Below are positions 22,821 to 31,525 of a DNA stretch of 32,434 bases, piece after piece; the stretch's first letter is position 1; each line of letters begins with the position of its first letter. The notes under the pieces are model-generated. The model had not been told where the DNA came from. It did not search any database and saw only the letters and a list, made by a program, of their open reading frames with translations. The translations under genes were made by a program, and so were the position numbers. This stretch comes from Thermoleophilia bacterium UBA2241 (lineage in GTDB: Bacteria > Actinomycetota > Thermoleophilia > UBA2241): assembly GCA_002347645.1 (NCBI GenBank), contig DDYF01000055.1, positions 1 through 32,434 of the forward strand, in the 5' to 3' direction.

Positions 22821-24415
22821 GCGCCGGCCTCCTTCTCGTGCTTGGCGTCGTGTGTCACCGGCAGGCAGATCTCGAAGCGGGCGCCGCCGGCCGCCGCGGA
22901 CATGATGCGGATCGTACCGCCGTGCGCGGTGACGATCTCGCGTGCGATGGCGAGGCCCAGGCCGGTCCCCGACGGCACCCGGCCGGTCACGCGCCTGCCC
23001 CGGTAGAACTTGTCGAACACGCGCTCGCGCTCCTCCGGCGGCACGCCTGGCCCGGCGTCCTCGACCCAGAGCTCCATCCGGTCGCCGAGGTCGGCGGCGG
23101 CCACTCTGACCTCAGTGCCGGGCGGCGAGTATACGAGCGCGTTCTCGAGGATGTTGCGCACCACCCGGACCCACTGCTCGAAGTCCACCGCGATGGGTCG
23201 AACGTCCGCCGGGACCGAGAGACGGACGCGCTTCCGCTCGCCGGCGGGGATCGTGTCGAGGGCCGTGTCGATGAGGTCGTCCAGATCGTACCAGTCCCTG
23301 CGCGGCTCCCACGCCCCAGCCTCGAGCCGCGAGAGGTCGAGCAGCGAGCCCACGCCCGCGTTCAGGCGCGCCACGTCGGCGACGATCGCCTGCAGCTCGG
23401 TGCGCGTGCGCGTCTCATCCCACGGGGTGTCGCTCTCCAGCAGGTTGCTCACGGTGGCGGTGAGGGCGGCCAAGGGTGTCTTGAGCTCGTGCGACACGGA
23501 GGAGAGAAGGGACGCCTTGAGCACGTCGGCCTCGCGCTCGGCCTCCGCTCGGGTGATGCCGGCCTGCAGACGCTGGCCCTCGAGGAACGCCGTCGCGAGG
23601 TTGGCGAGGGACGCGAGGAGGCGGGCGAAGGGCTCCGGGCGCCGCGCGGCGTGCGGCGCCTCGACGAAGAGCACGCCGTACGTGGCCGTGGCCGTCTGGA
23701 GTGGGAAGTAGGTCCCAGTTGCGCCGGGAGAGCCGTCGGGGCGCAGGTCCTTGGCGTCGGGAGCGACGCCCGGCGTCTCCGCGTCGTCGTGCGGCGGCGA
23801 CGCCAGGCCGAGCGGCTCGTTGTGCGCGAAGCACCACGCGGCGGCGGCCTTCTCGTTTGCGTCCGGCGGCGGGACGCCCTCCGGCGCCACCGCCGCCGGA
23901 CGCAGGGCGCCGTCGTCGCCGGGAAGGAACAGGGCGGCGCGCTCGGCGCGGAGGAGGCGCATGGTCTCGACGAGCAGGGTCTCGGCGACCGTGTGTGTCG
24001 GCACCTCCGAGACGAGGTAGGCGCTGAGCCGGCTGATCGCCTCGGCCTCGCGCTCGCGCGCCACGGCGCGCGCCTCGCGCTCTCTCAGGCGCCCGGTCTG
24101 TGCGCCCATGACGACGCCGGCGACCAGGAAGGCGACCAGAGCGAGCCAGTCCGTGGTGTCGGCGACGTGCAGCGCGCTGTAGGGGGGCAGGAAGAAGTAG
24201 TTCCAGCAGAAGAAGGCGAGCGCCGCGCCCAGCACCGCGGGCCGGGTGCCGCTCACGCTCGCCACCAGGACGACGACGAGGAGGTACAGGATCGCCCACT
24301 GCCCCTTGGCGAAGTGGTCGCGTCCCGGGTAGAAGGCGAGAGTAGACAGCGCCACGGCGGCGACCGCGACGAGGTATCCGTGGCGCCAGAGGCGCTTCAT
24401 GGCTGCGTGCGTCAT
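22817..24415 (-). CDS. KdpD-like sensor histidine kinase lacking the N-terminal domain
   Basis: A 532-residue membrane histidine kinase matching the C-terminal half of KdpD. Four transmembrane helices (about 14-106, the DUF4118 region, with FFCWNYFFLPPYSALHV) are followed by a short coil, a GAF-like domain (about 140-280), the HisKA dimerisation helix with H309 in SSVSHELKTPLAALTATVSN, and the ATPase domain with NILENALVYSPPG, DAGPGVPPEERERVFDKF and GTGLGLAIAREIV. Full KdpD has an extra cytoplasmic KdpD/Usp region of about 370 residues; its absence here is natural for a subgroup of KdpD-like kinases. It probably phosphorylates the adjacent KdpE-like regulator. The stimulus cannot be inferred. 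Confidence 0.9.
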
Positions 24416-24447
24416 TGTGGTATCGGCCTCTCTTCGCCCGGACCATG

Positions 24448-24453
24448 ACTGTA
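24448..24453 (-). promoter_or_regulatory. Probable promoter of the kinase/regulator operon
   Basis: Read on the minus strand, TACAGT is a TANNNT -10; with 6-nt spacing transcription starts near 24441, giving a 25-nt leader with a GAGAGG element before the kinase ATG. It is divergent from the glycosylase promoter in the same 104-bp gap. Confidence 0.45.
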
Positions 24454-24507
24454 CGCCGCCGCCGGCGGCACGGCCACTCGTGGCCTGGGCGCCGCCGGAG
24501 CGTGCGC

Positions 24508-24519
24508 TAGACTGGGGCG
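24508..24519 (+). promoter_or_regulatory. Leaderless promoter of the DNA glycosylase gene
   Basis: TAGACT (24508-24513) lies exactly 6 nt before GTG 24520, and no Shine-Dalgarno is present. The 10-mer GCTAGACTGG also occurs at the thrS promoter. Confidence 0.65.
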
Positions 24520-25152
24520 GTGAGCAGGCGAGCGGTGCTACCCCCCGACTTCTACGACCGGCCCGTTCTCGAGGTCGCGCGGGACCTCGTCGGCTGCGCT
24601 CTCATGTTCCGCGGCGTCGGGGGGCGGATCGTCGAGACGGAGGCCTACGCGCCCGACGACCGGGCGAGCCATTCGTTCAACGGGCGCACCGCGCGCAACG
24701 CGGTCATGTTCGGTCCGCCCGGCCGCCTCTACGTCTACTTCACGTACGGGATGCACTACTGCGCGAACCTCGTCTGCGAGAAGGAGGGGACGGGGGCCGC
24801 GGTGCTCGTGCGGGCGCTCGAGCCCCTCCAGGGGCTCGAGCGCATGGCCCAGCGGCGTGGCCACGTCGCCCTGCGCCGCGACGGGAGCGTCGATCCTCGC
24901 CTGCTGTGTGCCGGGCCCGCCCGGCTCACCCAGGCGCTGGACATCGGGCGCGCCCAGAACGGCCTTCCGGCCTGGCGCGCCCCGCTGCTCGTCCTGCCGC
25001 GTCCCGGCGGCACGGCGCTCGGGCCTTCGGACTCGGCGGACGGCCTCGAGATCGCGACCACGCCCCGCATCGGGGTCGGCGGGGACCCCCGTCCCTGGCG
25101 CTTTGTCGACGCGCACAGCGCGTTTCTCTCGCGCCCGCTGCGGCGACCGTGA
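24520..25152 (+). CDS. mpg: 3-methyladenine DNA glycosylase (AAG/MPG family)
   Basis: Base-excision repair enzyme that removes alkylated purines and related lesions. The 210 residues contain the full AAG fold: LPPDFYDRPVLEVARDLVG, GRIVETEAYAPDDRASHSF with the catalytic glutamate E41 and wedge-region residues Y43 and H51, then TARNAVMFGPPGRLYVYFTYGMHYCANLV. By analogy with human AAG these correspond to E125, Y127 and H136. GPARLTQALDIG and the C-terminal PRIGVGGDPRPWRFV are also typical. GTG 24520 is supported by the leaderless promoter. In mycobacteria mpg neighbours tyrS; here three genes stand between them. Confidence 0.95.
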   Translation: MSRRAVLPPDFYDRPVLEVARDLVGCALMFRGVGGRIVETEAYAPDDRASHSFNGRTARNAVMFGPPGRLYVYFTYGMHYCANLVCEKEGTGAAVLVRALEPLQGLERMAQRRGHVALRRDGSVDPRLLCAGPARLTQALDIGRAQNGLPAWRAPLLVLPRPGGTALGPSDSADGLEIATTPRIGVGGDPRPWRFVDAHSAFLSRPLRRP

Positions 25153-25270
25153 CCTGAGGGGGGATGCCATTGCCGCCGCTATCGGGTAGAACTACGGCTC
25201 GAGCGTCTCTCCGAACACGCGCCTGCGCGGGGCCGCATGACTGGCGCAGCCGCGGACAGAAAGGACCACC

Positions 25271-26269
25271 GTGAAGCTTCGTGAGATCTACGAGACGGCG
25301 GTGCGCATGGGCATCGAGGTCGACCCGCGCGGCGAGGAGGGTGTCGCCGAGCATCTGGAGCGCGCGCGCAGGCGGCACGACAAGCTGCCGGAGCACCTCA
25401 AGGGGCTCGTTGACGGTCAGGACCTGACGAACCCGTTCGCCGACACGCGCATCTACGTCGGCGACCCCGAGACCGAGGTCAAGACCCTCCTCGGCGGCAT
25501 CGACATGAACACGGGCGAGATCCTGCTCGCCGATCGCCTGCGCGAGAAGGGTGTGCCGGTCGACGCCGTGTACACGCACCACCCCGAGGGTTACGGTCTG
25601 ACCAAACTGGACGACGTCATGGAGGTCCAAGCCGACATCTGGGCGCAGTTCGGAGTGCCCATCCAGGCCGGGGAGAAGTTCATCAGCGAGCGCATGGACG
25701 AGGTCAAGCGACGCCTCATGCCGCTCAACTACGATCAGGCCATCGACGCGGCGCGCCTGCTGGGCGTCCCGTTCTTCTCGGCGCACACGCCCACCGACAA
25801 CTTGGTCGTCGACTTCCTCACGAAGTACTTCGCCGAGCGCGAGCCAATGCTGCTCGAGGACGTGCAGAAGGCGCTGCTCGAGATCCCCGAGTACCGCATC
25901 GCGGCGCGCAAGGGCGCCGGCCCGTATCTCGGCAAGAGCAGCCCGACGGCACGCGCCGGCCAGATCTGGGTCGACATGACCGGCGGCACCGAGGGTCCCA
26001 AGAAGGTGATCGAGAAGCTGGCGGACGCCGGCGTCGGCACCATCGTCGGCATGCACATGGGACCGGACCTGCGCGAGGAGGCCGACAAGCACAACATGCA
26101 CGTCGTCATCGCGGGCCACATGTCGAGCGACTCGCTGGGCATCAACCTGTTCCTCGACGCCCTCGAGCGCAAGGGCGTCGAGACGATCGCCACCTCCGGT
26201 CTCGTCCGTGTCCACCGCGACGCCGGAGGCAAGGTCGTGAAGGAAGAACCGGGAGCGCTGCCCGGCTGA
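25271..26269 (+). CDS. NIF3-like dinuclear metal-binding protein
   Basis: A 332-residue member of the NIF3 (NGG1p-interacting factor 3) family, a widely conserved group with two metal ions per subunit and debated function; GTP cyclohydrolase-type activity has been proposed for some. Metal ligands are visible: H103-H104 in YTHHPEGYG, H172 and D176 in SAHTPTDN, and H283 in AGHMSSDSLGINLFLD. An N-terminal helical extension of about 70 residues precedes the fold, as in a long subfamily found in thermophiles and actinobacteria. GTG 25271 follows AAAGGA at 25261-25266. The 118-nt upstream gap probably holds its promoter, but no convincing -35/-10 pair is seen. Two strong hairpins follow. Confidence 0.9.
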   Translation: MKLREIYETAVRMGIEVDPRGEEGVAEHLERARRRHDKLPEHLKGLVDGQDLTNPFADTRIYVGDPETEVKTLLGGIDMNTGEILLADRLREKGVPVDAVYTHHPEGYGLTKLDDVMEVQADIWAQFGVPIQAGEKFISERMDEVKRRLMPLNYDQAIDAARLLGVPFFSAHTPTDNLVVDFLTKYFAEREPMLLEDVQKALLEIPEYRIAARKGAGPYLGKSSPTARAGQIWVDMTGGTEGPKKVIEKLADAGVGTIVGMHMGPDLREEADKHNMHVVIAGHMSSDSLGINLFLDALERKGVETIATSGLVRVHRDAGGKVVKEEPGALPG

Positions 26270-26277
26270 CCCGGGAA

Positions 26278-26319
26278 CCCCGCGGTCCGCGGGCGGCTTG
26301 GCCGGACCGCCTCGCGGGG
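26278..26319 (+). terminator. First of two tandem hairpins after the NIF3-like gene
   Basis: CCCCGCG and GTCCG (26278-26289) pair with CGGAC and CGCGGGG (26303-26319) around a short bulge. It begins 9 nt after the stop codon. Confidence 0.55.
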
Positions 26320-26322
26320 CCG

Positions 26323-26363
26323 GCGGATGGGGTCCGGCGCCCAAGGCGCCGGACCCCATCCGC
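26323..26363 (+). terminator. Second tandem hairpin, perfect 19-bp stem
   Basis: Arms 26323-26341 and 26345-26363 are perfectly complementary over 19 bp with a 3-nt loop. Together with the hairpin just before it, this forms a very stable transcript end before the U32 gene. No T-run follows. It is symmetrical, so it could also stop transcription from the other side. Confidence 0.65.
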
Positions 26364-26409
26364 TTCCGCTTCACTCGCCTCCCGCCGAACCCGCGGTCAC
26401 GTGTCGCTG

Positions 26410-26421
26410 TACGATGAGGCG
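26410..26421 (+). promoter_or_regulatory. Leaderless promoter of the U32 gene
   Basis: TACGAT (26410-26415) lies exactly 6 nt before GTG 26422, which is in frame with the U32 protein. The spacing equals that of the MFS and glycosylase genes. Confidence 0.6.
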
Positions 26422-28902
26422 GTGGACTGCGCTGCTATGACCGAGTTGCTGGCGCCGGCCGGCGACGAGCGCGCGCTGCGCGCTGCGCTCGCGGCCGGCG
26501 CCGACGCCGTCTACTTCGGCCTCGAGCGCTGGAGCGCGCGCGCCTTCGCGGGGAACTTCGCCGGCGCGGCCGCCGTCCGCGCCGTCGAGACCGCGCATCG
26601 CCACGGCGCGCGCGCCCACCTGGCGGTCAACACGCTTCTCAAGGACGATGAAGTGGAGCCGGCGGTGGCGGCGCTGGAGGCGCCGTACCTCGCCGGCCTC
26701 GACGCCGTGATCGTCTCCGACCTGAGCTTCGCGACCACGGTCAGGGAGCGGTTCCCCGGTGTCGAACTGCACGCGAGCACGCAGCTGAACACACACTCGT
26801 CTGACCAGCTCGCGGCGCTGGCTCGCCTCGGCTTTCGCCGGGCGATCCTCGCCCGCGAGCTGAGCCTGCAGGAGATCGCCGCCCTCGACGGCCACGGGCT
26901 CGACCTCGAGGTCTTCGTCCACGGCGCGCTCTGCTACGGCTACTCCGGCGACTGCCTGCTCTCGAGCATGGTCGGCGGACGCAGCGGCAACCGCGGCCGC
27001 TGTAGCCAGTCGTGTCGCATGCGGTACCGGCTCTCGTCCCGCGAGTCACACGGCGACCAGTCCCTCACGCGCGTGTTGTCGACCTCGGACCTGGCGGCGA
27101 TCGGCGCGCTGCCCGGGCTGCTCTCGGCCGGGGTCACGTCGTTCAAGATCGAAGGCCGCATGAAGGACGCCGCGTACGTCGGTGTGACCACGGCGGTGTA
27201 CCGCGAGGCGCTCGACGAAGCCCGTGCCCGTCCCGACGGCTACGTCGTGCGCGCGGGCTGGATGGAGCGCCTCGAGCAATCGTTTTCGCGGTCCTTCACC
27301 ACGGCCCACCTCGCGGGACGCCACTGGGAGGTGCGCAGCGGGGGTCGCGGCGGCCATCGCGGGGTGCTCGTCGGCCGGGTCGAGCGGGTGGACGACGGGC
27401 GCGGCGAGGTCGTGGTGCGACTGTCGAGGCCGGTAGCGGCGGGCGACGTGGTGTACCTCTACACCTCGTTCGGCCAGACCGAGCCGCAGCGCGTGGCGAG
27501 GGCCGCTCTGGACCGCCTGGTGCTGACCACACGGGAGCGAGTCTCGCCCAAGGACCGGCTGTTCCGGCTGGCCGCCGGCGACATCGATCAGCTTGCCAAT
27601 GACCTGGTCGCCGGCCGCGTCCTGCTGCGCCCCATCCCGCTGGCGCTGCGCGTCAGCGGCGCTGCCGGCGAACCCGCGTGCCTCGTCGCGCGTGCGCTCG
27701 GCGAGGGCGAGCCGGTGACAGTCATGTCGTCCGTCGCGCTGAAGCCGGCCGACACCGCTGCCCTGAACGACGAACGCCTGCGACGCGCGCTCGGCGCCCT
27801 CGGGGGCACCCCGTACGAGCTGAGGGAGTTGGTCAACGACCTGCCTGTAGGGCTCTTCCTCCCGGTCGCCGAGCTGAAGGAGTTGCGGCGGCGGGCCGTG
27901 GCGGCGCTCGACGAGCGCCGCGTCGCCGCCCGCCGCCGGCAGCAGGGGGCCGGCGCGTCGGCGATGCTCTCTCCCACACCGGGTGCGGTCGCGGACCGGG
28001 CCGCGGAGGCGCCTCAGGACGCGATGTCCCGTTCGCTCGTCGTCCTTCGCTTGCGCCCGGGCCAGACGGCGCCGCCGCTGCCGCGGGAGGTCACGTCGCG
28101 GACGACGACGCCCGCGTGGGAAGCGGCCGTCTGCCTCGAGCTGAGCACGGCGGACCCTCTGCGCGCCGTCACGACGGCGCGCGCCGCGGCGCGCGAGGCG
28201 GGCGTCTCGCTGCGTTGCCGCCTGCCCGAGGCGCTGTTCGACGCGGACGGGCGATGGCTCGCCGAGGTCCTGGACCTCGGCTGGGACCTCGTCTACGTGC
28301 GGGGGCTGGGCGCCCTCACGACGCTGCGTGCACGGGCGCCTCACGCCCCGTTCGCGCTCGAGTACCCCCTTCAGGGGCTCAACGCGGGGACCGCGGTGGT
28401 CACGGCCGCTCTCGCCGGCCGTCCCCCCGGCGCCGTCGTGGTCAGCCCCGAGCTCTCGCTCGACGAGATCGGCGCGTTCTCGGCCGAATCGCGCCGTCTC
28501 GCGGCGGCCTCGTTCGACGGCGTCGCCCCCGTCCTGGAGGCGCTCGCCTTCGGGCGCCAGCAGGTGCTTGCCGCGCGTGACCAGCTGGGCCGGGCGGAGG
28601 GCCTGTACGAGGCGCCCGGCCCGGGCGACGCCCTCGAGCTGCGCCTGGAGGACGCCAAGGGCTATGTGTTCCCGGCGACTGCCGACGCCGCTGGCACGCG
28701 CCTGTACAACGCTCGCGTCACGAACCTGGCCGCACATCTCGACGACCTGCGCGCCGTCGGCGTGACCGGCTTCATCGTCGTGCCCGGCGACATGGACGCC
28801 GGCGAGCGGCGGGCCTTCGCCGCCGGCGGCCTGCCGGCGCTCGCGCCGTATTCGTCGCGCCAGCGCTTCACGACCGGCCACCTCTTCCGCGGCGTCGCCT
28901 GA
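26422..28902 (+). CDS. U32-family protein with DUF3656-type C-terminal region
   Basis: 826 residues. The N-terminal half is a U32 domain: MTELLAPAGDERALRAALAAGADAVYFG, VHASTQLNTHS, LARELSLQEI and VHGALCYGYSGDC. Four cysteines C171, C178, C194 and C198 (the last two in GRCSQSCR) form the conserved iron-sulfur-type cluster motif of this family. FKIEGRMKDAAYVG follows. The long C-terminal half resembles the DUF3656 class, which includes E. coli RlhA, needed for 23S rRNA cytidine hydroxylation; an rRNA-hydroxylation role is inferred only from that. GTG 26422 is preferred over ATG 26437 and GTG 26401 because of the promoter spacing; homology begins at MTELLAPAG (26437). A variable Ala/Pro-rich stretch lies near residues 500-530. 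Confidence 0.9.
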   Translation: MDCAAMTELLAPAGDERALRAALAAGADAVYFGLERWSARAFAGNFAGAAAVRAVETAHRHGARAHLAVNTLLKDDEVEPAVAALEAPYLAGLDAVIVSDLSFATTVRERFPGVELHASTQLNTHSSDQLAALARLGFRRAILARELSLQEIAALDGHGLDLEVFVHGALCYGYSGDCLLSSMVGGRSGNRGRCSQSCRMRYRLSSRESHGDQSLTRVLSTSDLAAIGALPGLLSAGVTSFKIEGRMKDAAYVGVTTAVYREALDEARARPDGYVVRAGWMERLEQSFSRSFTTAHLAGRHWEVRSGGRGGHRGVLVGRVERVDDGRGEVVVRLSRPVAAGDVVYLYTSFGQTEPQRVARAALDRLVLTTRERVSPKDRLFRLAAGDIDQLANDLVAGRVLLRPIPLALRVSGAAGEPACLVARALGEGEPVTVMSSVALKPADTAALNDERLRRALGALGGTPYELRELVNDLPVGLFLPVAELKELRRRAVAALDERRVAARRRQQGAGASAMLSPTPGAVADRAAEAPQDAMSRSLVVLRLRPGQTAPPLPREVTSRTTTPAWEAAVCLELSTADPLRAVTTARAAAREAGVSLRCRLPEALFDADGRWLAEVLDLGWDLVYVRGLGALTTLRARAPHAPFALEYPLQGLNAGTAVVTAALAGRPPGAVVVSPELSLDEIGAFSAESRRLAAASFDGVAPVLEALAFGRQQVLAARDQLGRAEGLYEAPGPGDALELRLEDAKGYVFPATADAAGTRLYNARVTNLAAHLDDLRAVGVTGFIVVPGDMDAGERRAFAAGGLPALAPYSSRQRFTTGHLFRGVA

Positions 28903-28999
28903 CCTCGCGGCGGGACTCGATTCCTCCCGGCCCGCGCGGCCCGTCGCGCACGGCACGCCCATGGCGCCACGTGGCGGAGTCAGCCCCGTGCCGCGCGGG

Positions 29000-29030
29000 T
29001 TGACGGCAGGGGCGTCTGAGGGTTGATACT
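29000..29030 (+). promoter_or_regulatory. Promoter upstream of agmatine deiminase
   Basis: TTGACG (29000-29005) and GATACT (29025-29030) are 19 bp apart, slightly long. With 6-nt spacing the start would be at 29037, which is a TTG but in a different frame from the deiminase. The gap 28903-28999 holds a perfect 12-bp palindrome (28965-28976) inside a weaker longer inverted repeat, possibly the end of the U32 transcript. Confidence 0.45.
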
Positions 29031-29071
29031 GCATTCTTGAACGCCGTCCACGTCAGGAGCCACTCCCGACC

Positions 29072-30187
29072 ATCGACCCAGCGCCCTCCGGCAGCGGCTC
29101 CACTCCGCTGCACGACGGCTTTCGCCTACCGCCGCGCTTCACGGACCATCGCTGCACGCTCGTCTCGTGGCCCTGCAGGCAGGACCTCTTCGGGCCCTTG
29201 ATGGATCGCGCCAAGGACGAGTGGGCCGCGGTCGTCGCCGGCATCGCCGCCGCCGAGTCCGTCACGGTCCTGGCGACGCCGCAGGACGAGACGGAGGCCC
29301 GCGCTCGTTGCCCCGCAGCGGACGTCCTCGCCCTGCCGATGAACGACTCCTGGGTCCGCGACAACGGGCCGGTGTTCCTCAGGGACGAGGCCGGCAGGGT
29401 CGCGATGGTCCACTTCGGTTTCGACGGCTGGGACCGGGAGTTCGAGCCGTTCGCGCTCGACGCCGAGGTGCCGGCGCACATCGCGCAGGCGTGGGGCGTG
29501 CGGCGCTACAAGGCGCCGTTCGTACTCGAGGGCGGCGCCTTCAACACGGATGGGGAAGGAACCGTCCTCACCACCGAGCAGTGCCTGCTGTTCCGACGCA
29601 ACTACGGCCTCACGCGCGCTCAGAACGAGACGCTGCTGCGCGAGTGGCTGGGCGTCCACACGTTGATTTGGCTCCCCTACGGCCTGCTCGAGGACACGGG
29701 CAGGCACACGACGAACGGCCACGTGGACGACGTCGCGCAGTTCGTGGCGCCCGGCGTCGTCGTCGCGCAGACGTGCGCACGGTCGAACCCCAACTATCAT
29801 CGTCTGCAGGCCAACCTCGAGGTGTTGCGCGGCGCCGTCGATGCGCGGGGCCGGCGGCTCGAGATCGTCGAGATGCCCGTCCTGCCATACGTCCCGGACG
29901 TCGGCGCCGGCCTCGACGGCGTGAAAGGACCGGGATCCGACCACCCGATGCCGGCACCCTACGTGAACATGGTGTTCGCCCGCGACACGGTGTTCCTGCC
30001 CCAGGTCGGGGCGGCCGGCGAGGACGAGGCGTACGCCCCGGTCGCCGGCCTCCTCCCCCACCGGAAGGTGGTCGGTCTGCCGACGGAGTTCCAGGCGTTC
30101 GGAGGCGGCGGATTGGCTTGCATCACCCAGCAGGTGTCGGCCGGCGAGTTCGTTCCCGCCGCCGGCGAGGCGCCGAGGGCAGACTGA
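29072..30187 (+). CDS. aguA: Agmatine deiminase family protein (start codon uncertain)
   Basis: Guanidine-modifying enzyme expected to convert agmatine to N-carbamoylputrescine and ammonia. Family blocks are clear: LHDGFRLPPRFTDHRCTLVSWPC, NDSWVRDNGPVF, HFGFDGWDREFEPF, LEGGAFNTDGEGTVLTTEQCLL, NGHVDDVAQFVAPG (active-site His), and GGGGLACITQQV with the catalytic Cys. Most relatives have GGGxIHCITQQ, so His is replaced by Ala next to the Cys. The conserved N-terminus is encoded from about 29111, but between the in-frame stop at 29024 and TTG 29198/ATG 29201 there is no ATG, GTG or TTG. AGGAG at 29055-29059 precedes ATC 29072, used here as a tentative start; an ATC start or a one-base sequence error are both possible. 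Starting at 29198 would delete the first conserved block. Confidence 0.8.
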   Translation: MDPAPSGSGSTPLHDGFRLPPRFTDHRCTLVSWPCRQDLFGPLMDRAKDEWAAVVAGIAAAESVTVLATPQDETEARARCPAADVLALPMNDSWVRDNGPVFLRDEAGRVAMVHFGFDGWDREFEPFALDAEVPAHIAQAWGVRRYKAPFVLEGGAFNTDGEGTVLTTEQCLLFRRNYGLTRAQNETLLREWLGVHTLIWLPYGLLEDTGRHTTNGHVDDVAQFVAPGVVVAQTCARSNPNYHRLQANLEVLRGAVDARGRRLEIVEMPVLPYVPDVGAGLDGVKGPGSDHPMPAPYVNMVFARDTVFLPQVGAAGEDEAYAPVAGLLPHRKVVGLPTEFQAFGGGGLACITQQVSAGEFVPAAGEAPRAD

Positions 30188-30202
30188 CGTCGAGGGCCGG
30201 CG

Positions 30203-30232
30203 GGCCGCCCCGTGCTATCATCCGGGGCGGCC
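30203..30232 (+). promoter_or_regulatory. tyrS promoter within an inverted repeat
   Basis: GGCCGCCCC (30203-30211) and GGGGCGGCC (30224-30232) are perfect 9-bp arms; the 12-nt loop contains the -10 box TATCAT (30216-30221). Transcription would start near 30228. The palindrome could bind a regulator or end the upstream transcript. Confidence 0.5.
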
Positions 30233-30295
30233 GAGCCGGTGGCGCCACGGTCTCGCCGACCCCAGCCGGCCGCCCCACCCGAACACGGAGGCCCT

Positions 30296-31525
30296 GTGCC
30301 CGACCGACGCCTCATCGACGACCTCATGATCGGCGCCGTCGACGTGCTCCCCGAGGGGGCGCTCGAGGAGAAGCTCGCGCTCGCGGAGCGCGAGCGTCGC
30401 GCGCTGCGCGTGAAGCTCGGCGTCGACCCGACGGCGCCCGACATCCACCTCGGCCACACGGTCGTCCTCAACAAGCTGCGCCAGTTCCAGGACGCCGGCC
30501 ATGTGGTCGTGCTCATCATCGGCGACTACACGGCGCGCATCGGCGACCCTTCGGGGCGCTCCAAGACCCGCCCACGGCTTGACGGCGCCGTCATCGATGC
30601 CAACGCGAAGACCTATCAGGAGCAGGCGCTGCTCATCCTCGACGCCGACCCGATGAAGCTGGAGGTCCGGTACAACGGCGAGTGGCTCGCCCCGCTCACC
30701 ATGGAGCAGCTCTTCGAGATCACCGCGACGACGACCGTTGCGCGCATCCTCGAGCGCGACGACTTCGCCAAGCGCTGGGAGGCGCACCAGCCCATCAGCA
30801 TGCTGGAGATGCTCTACCCGTTCGCCCAGGGCTACGACTCGGTCGCCGTTCGGGCGGACATCGAGATCGGGGGGACCGACCAGGTCTTCAACCTGTTCAT
30901 GGGCCGTGACCTCCAGCAGTACTTCGGCCAGGCGCCGCAAGCGATCCTGACCCTCGACATCCTGCCGGGCACGGACGGCGTCGAGCGCATGAGCAAGTCG
31001 ACGGGCAACTACATCGCGGTCAACGAAGATCCGCGCGACGTGTACGGCAAGGTGATGAGCATCCCCGACGCCGTCATGTCGACCTACTACCGGCTGCTCA
31101 CGAACCATCACGCCGACGAGTTCGCGCGCCTCGAGGCCGATCTTGGGTCAGGCGCCGTGGCGCCGCGCGATGCCAAGGCGCGCCTCGCGCGTGAGATCAT
31201 CACGCGGCTGCGCGGCGCCGAGGCTGCCGCGGCGGCCGAAGAGCACTTCGACCGCGTCTTCCGCCGCCACGAGGCCGCCGACGACCTGCAGGAAGTGGCC
31301 CTGGAACCCAGCGACCTCGAGGGCGACTCGGTGTACCTCCCGCGGGTCATGGAGCGCTGGTTCGGCCTCACCCGTTCGGAGGGGCGCCGGCGCATCGAGC
31401 AGGGCGGGGTGTCGCTCGACGGCGAGCCCGTGACCGAGCTCGCGCTGCCCGCCGCCCAGCTCGCCGGCCGGCGCCTCAAGGCCGGCAAGTCGGCCCGGGC
31501 GCAGGGAGTCATCCGCGGCCTTTGA
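30296..31525 (+). CDS. tyrS: Tyrosyl-tRNA synthetase
   Basis: Charges tRNA-Tyr. The 409-residue class I enzyme belongs to the TyrZ-like branch: VDPTAPDIHLGHTVVLNKLRQFQ contains the HIGH-type motif HLGH at 51-54, followed by IIGDYTARIGDPSGR, and RMSKSTGN at 231-238 is the KMSKS loop. YDSVAVRADIEIGGTDQVFN helps bind tyrosine. The C-terminal 65 residues are an S4 RNA-binding domain (RSEGRRRIEQGGVSLDGEPV). GTG 30296 has GGAGG at 30287-30291. The leader of about 68 nt is too short for a T-box. It is the last protein gene before the rRNA operon. Confidence 0.96.
   Translation: MPDRRLIDDLMIGAVDVLPEGALEEKLALAERERRALRVKLGVDPTAPDIHLGHTVVLNKLRQFQDAGHVVVLIIGDYTARIGDPSGRSKTRPRLDGAVIDANAKTYQEQALLILDADPMKLEVRYNGEWLAPLTMEQLFEITATTTVARILERDDFAKRWEAHQPISMLEMLYPFAQGYDSVAVRADIEIGGTDQVFNLFMGRDLQQYFGQAPQAILTLDILPGTDGVERMSKSTGNYIAVNEDPRDVYGKVMSIPDAVMSTYYRLLTNHHADEFARLEADLGSGAVAPRDAKARLAREIITRLRGAEAAAAAEEHFDRVFRRHEAADDLQEVALEPSDLEGDSVYLPRVMERWFGLTRSEGRRRIEQGGVSLDGEPVTELALPAAQLAGRRLKAGKSARAQGVIRGL

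Noticed and set aside
25153..25270. TTGCCG (25170-25175) with TACGGC 17 bp downstream as the NIF3-like gene promoter
   Set aside because: The -10 lacks the final T and is weak compared with the other promoters in the window. A promoter is probably in this gap but cannot be fixed.
29037..29200. A separate small gene starting at TTG 29037
   Set aside because: The 54-codon frame has no recognisable product and overlaps the conserved N-terminus of the deiminase in another frame.
30238..30250. GGTGGCGCCACGG in the tyrS leader, resembling a T-box
   Set aside because: It deviates from the T-box GGTGGNACCGCG, and the leader is far too short for a specifier stem. thrS and pheS leaders have no T-box either.
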